Source of the DNA: UMGS1519 sp963621885
GTDB lineage: Bacteria; Actinomycetota; Coriobacteriia; Coriobacteriales; Eggerthellaceae
Direction of reading: 5' to 3'
Assembly: GCA_963621885.1 (NCBI GenBank)
Contig: CAVFFT010000055.1
Coordinates: 1 to 46,748, forward strand
DNA length: 46,748 nt
The first letter of the stretch is position 1. The number at the start of each line of letters is the position of its first letter. The position numbers and the translations under genes are program-made. Positions 1 to 8,649 of this stretch are shown piece by piece. A model generated the notes under the pieces. It saw only the letters and a program-made list of their open reading frames with translations. It had not been told where the DNA came from and ran no database searches.

Positions 1-258
1 TTTCAAACTCAGCGCCACGGCGCCCGCATTGCGGAAGCGCGTTGCCGCGCGCTGTTGTGGAAGCGCGTTGCCGCTCGCTGCCTGCGGAAGTCAGCGCCAC
101 ATCGCGCGACATCTGCGTTTGCGACAAGGCGAAACCGAAAATGGTGGGCGTATGTTGGAAAAGTCATGCGGTCTTTCCGCGAAAAGCCTCCGCATCCCGC
201 AGGCAGGCCGCGAATTGCGCAATTATCGTATGAGAACAAAATCGCGAAAGGGGACAGA
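1..258. other. GC-rich leader region before the ABC exporter, no gene seen
   Basis: No convincing coding sequence is visible. An open frame runs through the region in phase with the ABC gene, but it lacks a ribosome binding site and its predicted residues are arginine- and alanine-rich filler. The stretch contains a near-perfect 22-bp direct repeat and the 9-mer CAGCGCCAC at 10-18 and 93-101. No clear promoter hexamers were found. Confidence 0.5.
33..80. repeat. 22-bp direct repeat, two copies
   Basis: The segments 33-54 and 59-80 are identical except at one base (each begins GGAAGCGCGTTGCCGC). The spacing of 26 bp is not a multiple of three, so this is not a coding repeat. It belongs to a class of degenerate GC-rich repeats seen in other gaps of this window. 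Confidence 0.7.
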
Positions 259-2391
259 GTGCGCTTATTGAGCTATCTCAAAGGTCACGGTCGGGCGGTT
301 TTGCTCATATTCATCCTGCTCATAGGCCAGGCGTTTTGCGAACTGGCCCTTCCTACCTACACGTCGAACATCGTCGACGTGGGAATCATGCAAAGCGGCA
401 TCGACCACGCGTCTCCCGACGTAATGCGTGCGGAATCGTACGCGAGCTTCCGGGCGGGTCTTTCGGAGGCTGATGCGGCGTGCTTTGAGACTTCCTATGC
501 GCAGGACGAGGATGGGCTCTACCGAATCACGGCGGCAGGCGAAGAGAACCGCGATGCGCTCGACAGCCTGTATGCGACAGCCTACAAACAGGCGGATGAC
601 ACATCCGACACTCTGGCGGAACAGCGCGCTATTGCCGCGGCTCAAGAGGAATATGAGGCCTGCGGCGTAAGCACGGCGGACATGCAGATGTCGTACCTCC
701 TGCGCGTTGGCGGGCTCATGCTGCTGGTGACTTTGGGAATGGTGGTCTGCGCGATTCTCGTGGGGCTTATCGCGTCCCGCGCCGGCGCCGAGATAGCCCG
801 GTCATTGCGCGAGCGGCTTTTCACGAAAGTCGTCTCGTTTGGCGCGGCTGAGCTCGATCGTTTCTCGACGGCAAGCCTCATTACCCGCTCGACGAACGAC
901 ATCACGCAGGTACAGATGGTGCTCATCATGCTCATGCGCATCGTGCTTTACGCGCCGGTGGTGGGCATCGGTGGCGTCATCATGGTCACGACCACGAACA
1001 TATCGATGAGCTGGATCATCGTACTGGCCGTTCTGCTGGTTGCGGGGCTGGTGGCGACGCTCTTCGGCATTACCTACCCGAAGTTCCGCATCATGCAGAA
1101 GCTTATCGACCGCGTGAACCTCGTTTCACGCGAAAGCCTGACGGGCGTGCAGGTGGTGCGCGCCTTCCGTCGTGAGGATGTGGCTGAGACACGTTTTCAG
1201 GATGCGAGCTCCGATCTCATGAAGACGCAGCTCTTCGCGAACCGCGCGATGATGTTCATGTTCCCGGGCATGATGCTTGTGATGAATGGCGCGAGCGCGC
1301 TTATCGTGTGGGTAGCCGCCGGACAGATCGACCTCGGCGCGATGCAGGTGGGCCAGATGATCGCCTTCATCACGTATGCGATGGTCATCATCGCGAGCTT
1401 CCTCATGCTTTCGACCATCGCCATCATGCTGCCCCGCGCGAATGTGGCCGCGGAGCGCATCGATGAGGTGCTGAGCACGGTGCCGGATATTCAGGATCCG
1501 ACCAATCCCGTCGACCTTAAGAAGGCGGCAGGGGAATCGGCTGCTGTGGACGCCCCGGGCTCTCATGATGTTGCGAGCGGTGCGGGCTCCGTCGACGCTG
1601 GGAACGCCGCTGCAGACATAACCCAAACCGGCGTCGCGGTGGAATTCGACCAGGTGGAATTTCATTATGGCGATGCCGAACAACCCGTGCTGCAGGACAT
1701 CAGTTTCACGGCCCAGCCGGGGCAGACCACCGCGATTATTGGCGGCACGGGAAGCGGCAAATCGACGCTGCTCAATCTCATTCCGCGCTTCTATGACGCG
1801 ACGGCGGGCGCGGTGCGCGTGGCGGGTGTTGACGTGCGTGATGCGCGCCAAGCTGACCTGCGGGAGCTTATTGGCTATGTGCCGCAAAAGAGCTCGCTTT
1901 TCAGCGGAACCATCGAAAGCAATCTGAAGTACGCCGGCTCGCAGGTGAGCGACGAAGACATGCGCGAGGCGGCTCGCGTGGCGCAGGCGGAAGGCTTCAT
2001 CTTGCAGGATGAAGACGGTTACGCGCGTCCGGTCGCTCAGGGCGGTTCGAACGTGTCGGGCGGTCAGCGTCAGCGTCTTGCCATCGCGCGCGCCCTTGCA
2101 AAACGCGCGCCCATCCTGCTCTTCGACGACAGCTTCAGCGCGCTTGACTATCGAACCGACCACGCTTTGCGGGCGGGCCTGCGCGAGCATGCGGCGAATG
2201 CGACCGTGATTATCGTCGCGCAGCGCGTGGCGACCATCATGCATGCCGACCAGATTATCGTGCTCGATGGCGGCCGCATTGTGGGCAAGGGAAGCCATGA
2301 GGAGCTGCTTGCAAACTGCGATGTGTACAGAGAGATTGCGCAATCCCAGCTCTCGCCTGATGAGCTTGCGGGAAAGGGGGTCGTGCGATGA
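259..2391 (+). CDS. ABC exporter half-transporter, degenerate-site subunit
   Basis: Type IV (ABCB-like) exporter of about 710 residues: an N-terminal six-helix membrane domain followed by a nucleotide-binding domain. Walker A is GGTGSGKST and the signature is SGGQ. Walker B reads LLFDD, with Asp in place of the catalytic Glu, and the H-loop His is Gln (IIVAQRV). These are the marks of the non-hydrolysing site in heterodimeric exporters of the TM287/288 type. The first extracellular loop is enlarged by about 100 residues, and an Ala/Gly/Asp-rich linker of about 50 residues separates the two domains. The GTG start at 259 is chosen because a GGGG-type ribosome binding site lies 5 bases upstream and the membrane domain begins here; the longer frame upstream looks non-coding. 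The gene overlaps its partner by ATGA. Substrate unknown; drugs, lipids or peptides are all possible. Confidence 0.9.
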   Translation: MRLLSYLKGHGRAVLLIFILLIGQAFCELALPTYTSNIVDVGIMQSGIDHASPDVMRAESYASFRAGLSEADAACFETSYAQDEDGLYRITAAGEENRDALDSLYATAYKQADDTSDTLAEQRAIAAAQEEYEACGVSTADMQMSYLLRVGGLMLLVTLGMVVCAILVGLIASRAGAEIARSLRERLFTKVVSFGAAELDRFSTASLITRSTNDITQVQMVLIMLMRIVLYAPVVGIGGVIMVTTTNISMSWIIVLAVLLVAGLVATLFGITYPKFRIMQKLIDRVNLVSRESLTGVQVVRAFRREDVAETRFQDASSDLMKTQLFANRAMMFMFPGMMLVMNGASALIVWVAAGQIDLGAMQVGQMIAFITYAMVIIASFLMLSTIAIMLPRANVAAERIDEVLSTVPDIQDPTNPVDLKKAAGESAAVDAPGSHDVASGAGSVDAGNAAADITQTGVAVEFDQVEFHYGDAEQPVLQDISFTAQPGQTTAIIGGTGSGKSTLLNLIPRFYDATAGAVRVAGVDVRDARQADLRELIGYVPQKSSLFSGTIESNLKYAGSQVSDEDMREAARVAQAEGFILQDEDGYARPVAQGGSNVSGGQRQRLAIARALAKRAPILLFDDSFSALDYRTDHALRAGLREHAANATVIIVAQRVATIMHADQIIVLDGGRIVGKGSHEELLANCDVYREIAQSQLSPDELAGKGVVR

Positions 2392-4316
2392 GAAAGTTCG
2401 ACGAGGCCACCCGTAAGGAGCAGGCACGTGCCATCGCTCAGGCGGCAGAGCGTACGCGCAAAAAGCGGGACGCGGGCGAGCGTAATGCACCGCAAGGCCG
2501 GCGTCGCGGTCATGGTGGCGGGCCGGGCGGCGGCCCGGGCCCGACCGAAAAGGCGCGCGATTTCGGAGGAAGCATCCGTAAGCTCGTTTCCTATCTCGGC
2601 TCATACAAGTTTCCCATTCTCGCCGTCATTCTCATGGCGGTGGGCTCGACGGTATTCAATGTGCTGGGGCCCATCGTCTTGGGCCAGGCGACGACCGAGC
2701 TGGCGAATGGCATCGCTGCGAAAGTGGCGGGAGCCGGTGGCATCAACTTCGGCCTGATCGGCCTCATCCTTATTGCCGTGCTGGGCTTGTACGGGGTGTC
2801 GGCGGCGCTTTCGTTTGCCCAGGGCTGGGTGATGACGGGCGTGGTCCAGCGTGTGTCGCACCGCTTGCGCTGCGACATCGAGGCGAAGATTGACCGCCTG
2901 CCCATGCGCTATTTCGAGTCGCACGCGACGGGCGATATCCTCTCCCGCATCACGAATGACGTCGACACGCTCGGCATGAATCTCAACCAGAGCGTCACCA
3001 CGCTCATCACCTCGCTCGTGACAATCGTGGGCGTGATCGGGCTCATGCTCTACATCAGCCCGATCATCACGGCGATTGCCCTGCTGACGATTCCGCTGTC
3101 GGTCGTGGTCATCATGTGCGTCGTGAAGCGTTCGCAGAAGTACTTCTTCGCGCAGCAGGAATTTCTCGGGCGCGTGAATGGCCAGGTGGAAGAGGTGTTC
3201 TCTAACCAGAGCATCGTCAAGGCCTTCAACCGCGAAGATGCCGCTTGCGACGTTTTCAAGCGCGACAACGATACGCTCTATACCACCGCGTGGAAGTCGC
3301 AGTTCCTGTCGGGCCTCATGATGCCGCTGATCAACTTGGTGGAGAACGCCGGCTACGTGGCGGTTGCCATTGCCGGTGCGGCGTTGGCCATCCAAGGCAT
3401 TATCACCATCGGTAACATCCAGGCTTCCATTCAGTATGTGAAGAACCTCACGCAGCCCATGCAACAGCTGTCGATGGTATTCAACCAGCTGCAGTCGATG
3501 GCTGCCGCCGCTGAGCGCGTGTTCGAATTCCTCGGCGAGACGGAGATGCCGTCCGACGAGGCCGCCGCGAAGCCTTTCCCTGCGAAGGTTGAAAGCATTG
3601 AGTTCGACCATGTGAAATTTGGCTACGACGCAAATAGCCCGGTCATCCATGATTTCTCGGCGCGGGTGGAAGCGGGGCAGACGATTGCTCTTGTCGGTCC
3701 GACCGGTGCGGGCAAGACCACGATGGTGAAGCTGCTCGAGCGCTTCTACGATGTGGACGGCGGCTCCATTCGTATCAACGGGGTCGATATTCGCGAATAC
3801 ACGCGGCATGACCTGCGCGGCAGCATGGCCATGGTCCTGCAGGACGCCTGGCTGTATTCCGCGAGCATCCGCGAGAACATCCGCTACGGAAAGATGTCCG
3901 CGAGTGACGACGAGGTGGTGCTTGCCGCGAAGGCGGCTTTCGCCGATGGATTTATTCGCGCCTTGCCGCATGGCTACGATACGCGCATCAACGAGGACGC
4001 GTCGAACATCAGCCAAGGTCAGCGGCAGCTGCTTACCATCGCGCGCGCCTTGCTGGCGAACAGGCAGGTGCTCATTCTGGATGAGGCGACCTCGAGCGTG
4101 GACACGCGCACCGAGGCGCTGATTCAGAAGGCGATGGACCGCCTGATGCACGGCCGCACGTCGTTCGTCATTGCACACCGCCTTTCGACCATTCGCGATG
4201 CCGACCTGATTCTCGTGCTGAACGAGGGCGATATTATCGAGCAGGGAACGCACGAGGAATTGCTTGCCGCGGGCGGATTCTACGCCGATTTGTACAACGC
4301 GCAGTTCGCGGAATAG
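2388..4316 (+). CDS. ABC exporter half-transporter, catalytic subunit
   Basis: Partner of the preceding gene, 642 residues. An N-terminal cytoplasmic arm of about 55 residues is basic and Gly-rich. Six membrane helices and an ATPase domain follow. Walker A is GPTGAGKTT, Walker B is LILDEATSSVD with the catalytic Glu, and the H-loop is IAHRL, so this subunit hydrolyses ATP. Its signature is SQGQ rather than SGGQ, which complements the degenerate Walker B of the partner: together the two make one active and one inactive ATP site. It starts at the ATGA overlap with the upstream gene, indicating translational coupling and a 1:1 complex. Confidence 0.92.
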   Translation: MRKFDEATRKEQARAIAQAAERTRKKRDAGERNAPQGRRRGHGGGPGGGPGPTEKARDFGGSIRKLVSYLGSYKFPILAVILMAVGSTVFNVLGPIVLGQATTELANGIAAKVAGAGGINFGLIGLILIAVLGLYGVSAALSFAQGWVMTGVVQRVSHRLRCDIEAKIDRLPMRYFESHATGDILSRITNDVDTLGMNLNQSVTTLITSLVTIVGVIGLMLYISPIITAIALLTIPLSVVVIMCVVKRSQKYFFAQQEFLGRVNGQVEEVFSNQSIVKAFNREDAACDVFKRDNDTLYTTAWKSQFLSGLMMPLINLVENAGYVAVAIAGAALAIQGIITIGNIQASIQYVKNLTQPMQQLSMVFNQLQSMAAAAERVFEFLGETEMPSDEAAAKPFPAKVESIEFDHVKFGYDANSPVIHDFSARVEAGQTIALVGPTGAGKTTMVKLLERFYDVDGGSIRINGVDIREYTRHDLRGSMAMVLQDAWLYSASIRENIRYGKMSASDDEVVLAAKAAFADGFIRALPHGYDTRINEDASNISQGQRQLLTIARALLANRQVLILDEATSSVDTRTEALIQKAMDRLMHGRTSFVIAHRLSTIRDADLILVLNEGDIIEQGTHEELLAAGGFYADLYNAQFAE

Positions 4317-4358
4317 CACGCGAAGCGGTTTGCGAGCTCGCGTGGAATGGCTTGCGGA

Positions 4359-4382
4359 ATTGCGCGCGGAGCAGCGCGCAAT
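4359..4382 (+). terminator. perfect 9-bp hairpin after the ABC exporter, no U tract
   Basis: ATTGCGCGC (4359-4367) pairs perfectly with GCGCGCAAT (4374-4382) around a 6-base loop, 42 bases past the exporter stop codon. There is no T run after it, so intrinsic termination is uncertain; it may instead protect the mRNA 3' end or mark Rho-dependent termination. The surrounding gap also has an 11-bp repeat GGCGCGGCGTT at 4432 and 4445. Confidence 0.35.
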
Positions 4383-4509
4383 GGCGTACGGAACAGTCCG
4401 CGACGGTCTGCGCAACAGTGAGCAATAGCGAGGCGCGGCGTTTTGGCGCGGCGTTGGGACGAGCCCGGCGTTTTGAATGCCCGCATGCAAAGGGAACGAG
4501 GGATTGAGA

Positions 4510-5139
4510 GTGGAAAGTCTGATTGAACTTCGTTGCGACGAATTCAGCGCTCAGCTCGCGGCGAAAGCCGAAGTGCCGGGAGGCGGTGGCGCGGCGGCCC
4601 TTGCGGGTTCGTTGGCCATTGCGTTGGGGCAGATGGCGGGCAACTACACCGTGGGAAAGAAGACCTACGCCGCCGTTGAGCCCGAGGTGAAGCAGCTTCT
4701 GGCGGAAGGCGAAAGCCTGCGCTGCCGGCTGCTCGAGCTTGTTGACGAGGACGCTCGCGGATTCGCGCCGCTTTCGCATGCCTATGCCATTCCGCGCGAT
4801 GACCCGTCGCGCGCCGAAACCATCGAGGCGGCGACCAAGCAGGCGGCTCAGGCACCCCTGCAGATGGTGCGCACGCTTTCCGCCGTGGTTGACATGCTCG
4901 AGCGCATGGAGCGCGTTGGCTCCAAGATGCTGCAGTCCGATGTTGCCTGCGGTGCCGCGTTGGCGGCTGCTGCAATCGATATGGCGGCGGTGAATGTGCT
5001 GGTAAACGCGAAGAGTCTGGATGATGGGGAATACGCGCTCGCGCTTCAGGGCGAATGCGATGCGACGCGTGCTGATGCCGGCGCTCGTGCCCGTGCGATT
5101 GCCAACCGCATTACCGATAGTCTGCGCGTGAAAGGCTAA
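4510..5139 (+). CDS. cyclodeaminase/cyclohydrolase family protein (FchA-like)
   Basis: About 209 residues, the length of the all-helical formiminotetrahydrofolate cyclodeaminase / methenyltetrahydrofolate cyclohydrolase family, which interconverts one-carbon folates in the cytoplasm. Family features seen are the N-terminal PGGGGAAALAGSLA loop, the GNYTVGKK segment, and a C-terminal SDVACGAALAAAAIDMAAVNV helix. The GTG start is preferred because an ACGAGGGA ribosome binding site lies about 7 bases upstream; an in-frame ATG at 4477 has no such site. It is not next to a formiminotransferase or other folate gene here, so whether it acts as deaminase or cyclohydrolase cannot be decided. Confidence 0.85.
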   Translation: MESLIELRCDEFSAQLAAKAEVPGGGGAAALAGSLAIALGQMAGNYTVGKKTYAAVEPEVKQLLAEGESLRCRLLELVDEDARGFAPLSHAYAIPRDDPSRAETIEAATKQAAQAPLQMVRTLSAVVDMLERMERVGSKMLQSDVACGAALAAAAIDMAAVNVLVNAKSLDDGEYALALQGECDATRADAGARARAIANRITDSLRVKG

Positions 5140-5161
5140 GGTTCGCGCCCGGGTGCGGGTG

Positions 5162-5170
5162 TGCTATCAT
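5162..5170 (+). promoter_or_regulatory. putative extended -10 promoter for the 39-residue gene
   Basis: TGC directly followed by TATCAT, one mismatch from TATAAT, 36 bases before the ATG of the small membrane peptide. No good -35 is visible, as is usual with extended -10 promoters. Confidence 0.35.
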
Positions 5171-5205
5171 AACCGGGCTAAGTCGCACGAATGGAAGGAG
5201 GACAC

Positions 5206-5325
5206 ATGCAGCGTTACAACCCGAAGCAGGATCCTTACCATCACGGGACGTACATGCTTATCACGGTGATCATCCTTTTCATCGCTGGTTTGGTCGTGGT
5301 CGCCCGGTGCTCTACCGGCCATTAG
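5206..5325 (+). CDS. 39-residue single-pass membrane peptide
   Basis: The open frame starts MQRYNPKQDPYHHGTYM and ends ARCSTGH. It has a polar N-terminus of about 16 residues, one hydrophobic helix of about 17 residues (MLITVIILFIAGLVVVA) and a short polar tail with one Cys. A full AGGAGG ribosome binding site with 4-6 base spacing precedes the ATG, which is the main reason to believe it is translated. It sits between the cyclodeaminase gene and tRNA-Arg. Function unknown; small proteins of this shape often modulate membrane complexes, but nothing here names a partner. Confidence 0.72.
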   Translation: MQRYNPKQDPYHHGTYMLITVIILFIAGLVVVARCSTGH

Positions 5326-5340
5326 GCCACTCATAAGGAC

Positions 5341-5419
<79 letters not shown>

Positions 5420-5542
5420 GAGAGTAAACGCAGGTCAGAGGCATGGTCTCTGGCCTGTTTCATTGTGGGCCTCTCTTCCGGGATTCGTGAAGCGAAGCCG
5501 ACGCGCCGCTTTTGCGAGCGTGAGAATGAGAAAGGGATGGGC

Positions 5543-6454
5543 ATGGCGAATGACACTTCCATGAGTACGGAGGAACGGCGCGGGACGATAGCCGGCATTC
5601 TCTGCTATGTGCTCTGGGGTTCGTTCCCGCTTTACTGGAAGCTTCTGGTGGAAGTGGATCCGTTCGAGATCGCCGCCCATCGCATGATCTGGTGCTTTGT
5701 CTTCGTCGGGGTCGCGTGTGCCATTCTGGGGAAATCGTTTCTCCCGCTTCTGCATGAGCGGCGCGCCTTGCAGCATCTTGTGCCTGCCGCCCTTATCATC
5801 ACGATCAACTGGACCACTTACATCATCGCGGTGAACACGGGCTACATTCTGGAATCATCGCTTGGCTATTACATCAATCCGCTCGTGAGCATTCTGCTCG
5901 GGCGCATCGTGTTTGGCGAGCGCTTGAGCCGCCTGCAGACGCTGGCGACGGTGCTCTGCACGGTGGGCGTTGTCTGGTTCACCATCGATTACGGGCGCTT
6001 CCCCGTGTACTCGATCGCGCTTGCGCTGACCTTCGGCATCTATGGCGCAATCAAAAAGCACGGCGGCTACCCGGCCATTCCCGCCATTGCGGTCGAGAAT
6101 ACCGTCATGGTGCCGGTGGCGCTGTTCATGCTGCTTGTGGCATTCCAGTCGAGCGGTTCGCTGTCGTTCCTGGGCGACACTTCGAGCGTGCACGGTTGGA
6201 GCCTCACGGGTTTGCTCGTGTTGGGCGGCGCGGTGACCGCTATTCCGCTGATACTTTTCGCCATCGCGGCGAACAAGATTCGCCTTTCGTATCTGGGATT
6301 CATCCAGTACGTGAGCCCCACGATATCGCTGCTCATTGGCGTGTTTGTGTTTGGCGAGGCGTTCACGTCCGCGCATGCGGTGTGTTTCGGCTGCATTTGG
6401 GCGGGTCTCGCTTTGGTGCTGTGGGACACCCTCATGCATGTGAAGCACGAGTAG
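5543..6454 (+). CDS. rarD: RarD-like EamA-family transporter
   Basis: About 303 residues with ten predicted membrane helices, the normal size for RarD (DMT superfamily, EamA fold). The opening ILCYVLWGSFPLYWKLL is typical of the RarD subgroup. The family is named after E. coli RarD, annotated as a chloramphenicol-sensitive protein; the substrate is unknown and metabolite efflux is the usual guess. The ATG at 5543 is chosen because GAGAAAGGG ends 6 bases upstream; an in-frame ATG at 5537 is a weaker alternative. It faces a second EamA transporter across a 157-bp gap containing a 6-bp hairpin (6470-6487) but no clear terminator. Confidence 0.85.
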   Translation: MANDTSMSTEERRGTIAGILCYVLWGSFPLYWKLLVEVDPFEIAAHRMIWCFVFVGVACAILGKSFLPLLHERRALQHLVPAALIITINWTTYIIAVNTGYILESSLGYYINPLVSILLGRIVFGERLSRLQTLATVLCTVGVVWFTIDYGRFPVYSIALALTFGIYGAIKKHGGYPAIPAIAVENTVMVPVALFMLLVAFQSSGSLSFLGDTSSVHGWSLTGLLVLGGAVTAIPLILFAIAANKIRLSYLGFIQYVSPTISLLIGVFVFGEAFTSAHAVCFGCIWAGLALVLWDTLMHVKHE

Positions 6455-6611
6455 GCGCTGCACAGCTCACGGGGCGAATCGGCCCCGCATCAGGCGACGC
6501 ATCAGCCGCCGTGCGGTTAGGCATCGTGCGGCCGGGGGCCATATCGGGTGTGCTTGGCTATTCGGGCGCCACGCGGGAGGCGAGGCGTGCTACGGAGGCA
6601 GCTGCCGCGTT

Positions 6612-7553
6612 CTACTCGTCGAGCATCTTGCGGTCGCGGCGCAAGCGTGCGTTCGCGATGAAATCAGGCACCTGCGCGAGCATGACGGCGGCGAATACCA
6701 GCGCGCAGCCGATGATTTCCACCGTAGAAAGCTGTTCGGAAAGGATGATCCAGCCGCCCAAGGCCGCGAACACCGATTCCAGACTCATGAGAATGGAGGC
6801 GACGGTGGGGTCGGTTGTCTTCTGGGCGATGATCTGGAAGGTGTAGGCCAAACCATCCGAGCAAATGCCCGCATACAGGATGGGCACCATCGCGGCGATA
6901 ATGAATGCGGGTTCGGGATGCTCGAAAATGAGCGCGCACACAACTGAAAGCGATGCCGAGGTGATGAGCTGCAGGCGTGAAAGGCGCACGCCGTCCACGT
7001 GGGTGAAGCGGTCGATGACGACGATGTGCAGCGCGTATCCGAAGGCGCAGAAGAACACGAGGATGTCACCAAAGTAGACGCCCGATAAGCCATTGGGTGC
7101 GCACAGCAGATACATGCCGAAGATTGCGAGGACAACGGCGACGAAAACGAGGGGATGTGCGCGGCGCCCGGTGAATGCGGTGACCAGCGCCACGATGACC
7201 ATGTACAGCGCCGTGATGAAGCCGGAACGGCCGGAGATGCCCGCGTCGTCCGGGTACGAGCTGATGCCCGCCTGCTGAAGGTAGGAAGCCGCGAAAAGCA
7301 CGACGCCGCAGGTGACGCCGCCAATCACAAGAGCGCGGCGGGTGTATCCGCTGCCATCCTCTTGCGGCTTCTTGTCGGCGCCGGTGCGTTTGCGCCACAT
7401 GATGACACCGGTAAGGAAAAGCGCGCCGATGATGTTGCGCGATGCGTTGAACGTGAAAGGCTGCACGTTGTCTGAGGCCGTGGTCTGAGCCACGAAGGCA
7501 AGGCCCCACAAGACGGCTGTCAAAAGCAGCAGAAGGGGTCCTTTCAGATTCAT
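6612..7553 (-). CDS. DMT-superfamily (EamA) transporter
   Basis: About 313 residues and ten predicted helices in two EamA repeats. It starts MNLKGPLLLLLTAVLWGLAFV, and the second half contains the LMSLESVFAALGG segment typical of the fold (conserved PxxxxxxG/E region near helix 9). Members export amino acids, nucleobases or drugs; no residue here fixes the substrate. The start at 7553 is preferred over the upstream in-frame ATGs because AGAAAGGA lies 6 bases before it. Convergent with the RarD-like gene. Confidence 0.85.
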   Translation of the reverse strand: MNLKGPLLLLLTAVLWGLAFVAQTTASDNVQPFTFNASRNIIGALFLTGVIMWRKRTGADKKPQEDGSGYTRRALVIGGVTCGVVLFAASYLQQAGISSYPDDAGISGRSGFITALYMVIVALVTAFTGRRAHPLVFVAVVLAIFGMYLLCAPNGLSGVYFGDILVFFCAFGYALHIVVIDRFTHVDGVRLSRLQLITSASLSVVCALIFEHPEPAFIIAAMVPILYAGICSDGLAYTFQIIAQKTTDPTVASILMSLESVFAALGGWIILSEQLSTVEIIGCALVFAAVMLAQVPDFIANARLRRDRKMLDE

Positions 7554-7843
7554 ATGCATTCCTTTCTTTCGCATGTCGCGAATGTGTCTTTGATGGTGAG
7601 GGCTCGCTCTTCGGTGTGAATCCGCAATGAGCGGCCGGGCGTTACTCTACACCACGCACGGTGATGAGCAGTCTTCCTATTCGGCGTGTGGGCGACGGGA
7701 ATTCGACCGGTAGTCGGCGCTCACCGGCAGGCGACAAGCTACATCGGCTTGTGCCACCGGTAAAAGTTCACATTGGCGGTGGGCAAAGGGTGTGCGTTGG
7801 GCTGGTACGAAGGGCGTGCCTTGCTGGCGGTTTGCGCCGACTT
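7554..7843. other. gap between the EamA gene and the ECF operon, no gene seen
   Basis: About 290 bp between two minus-strand genes. Open frames on both strands lack ribosome binding sites and family features. It should hold the promoter of the EamA gene and the end of the ECF operon transcript; no convincing -10/-35 pair or hairpin-plus-T-run terminator was found. Confidence 0.4.
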
Positions 7844-8647
7844 CTAAAGGAGAAGGGAAAGCGCGAGAACGGCGGCGAAGAGGCATGCGAGCAGCAGTGC
7901 GGCACAAGCGTCGTTTCTGCCGAATGCGAGCGGATCGAGGCGCGTGCGTCCTTGCGCGCCGTGATAGCAGCGGGCATCCATGGCGGACGCGAGCGTGTCG
8001 GCATGACGGAATGCGCTTGTGAATAGGGGCACAAGCAAGCTCGTGAGGCCGGCGATGCCGCTCTTTGTGGGGCTCGTGGCAAGCTTTGCGCCACGCGAGA
8101 GCTGGGCGGCGCGGATGGTGTGGAGCTCTTCGGCGAACTGCGGCAGGAAGCGCAGGGCGATTCCCAGAATGAGCGCGAACTCGTGCGCGGGCACGCCAAT
8201 GCGCGCGAGCGGACCAAGCAGGCGCTCGAACGCCTCGGTGATGTCGAGCGTGGTGGTGGTGAGCGTGAGCAGGCTGCCGGACAGAAGCAGAACCGTCAGG
8301 CGCAGCGAAATGAAAACCGCCATGTAGATGCCGTATTCGCTTATCTGGATGGGGCCAAGCTGGAAAAGCGTTGTGCCTCCCTGCATCCAGAAAAGGTTGA
8401 AAAGCGCCGTGAGAACGATGATGAAGAGCAGCGGCACAATCGACTGAAGCGCCTGTTTCAGCGGAATGCGGGATATGCGGAAGAAGGCCATCACGGCGAC
8501 GGCGACCAGTATGAGGGCGCCGAAATTCGTCGCGCTGAAGGTGATGATCATCATGAAGATGACGCCGAGGAACTTGGTGCGGGCGTCAAGCTTGTGGATG
8601 GGGCTGTCCGCTTCCCAATAGCGGCCAAATATTGCGTGTTCGGCCAT
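7844..8647 (-). CDS. ecfT: ECF transporter T component (EcfT)
   Basis: About 267 residues. EcfT is the membrane scaffold that couples the two ATPases to the substrate-binding S component. Several hydrophobic helices occupy the N-terminal part. The coupling-helix motifs are visible: AQLSRGAKL and, further on, MDARCYHG, variants of the Ala-Arg-Gly signatures that dock on the ATPases. It follows EcfA2 with a 2-base gap and is the last gene of the operon. Confidence 0.92.
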   Translation of the reverse strand: MAEHAIFGRYWEADSPIHKLDARTKFLGVIFMMIITFSATNFGALILVAVAVMAFFRISRIPLKQALQSIVPLLFIIVLTALFNLFWMQGGTTLFQLGPIQISEYGIYMAVFISLRLTVLLLSGSLLTLTTTTLDITEAFERLLGPLARIGVPAHEFALILGIALRFLPQFAEELHTIRAAQLSRGAKLATSPTKSGIAGLTSLLVPLFTSAFRHADTLASAMDARCYHGAQGRTRLDPLAFGRNDACAALLLACLFAAVLALSLLL

Positions 8648-8649
8648 GA

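Noticed and set aside
55..258. In-frame 68-codon N-terminal extension of the first ABC gene
   Set aside because: Consists of repeat DNA with Arg/Ala-rich translation; the GTG at 259 has a proper ribosome binding site and is where the family begins.
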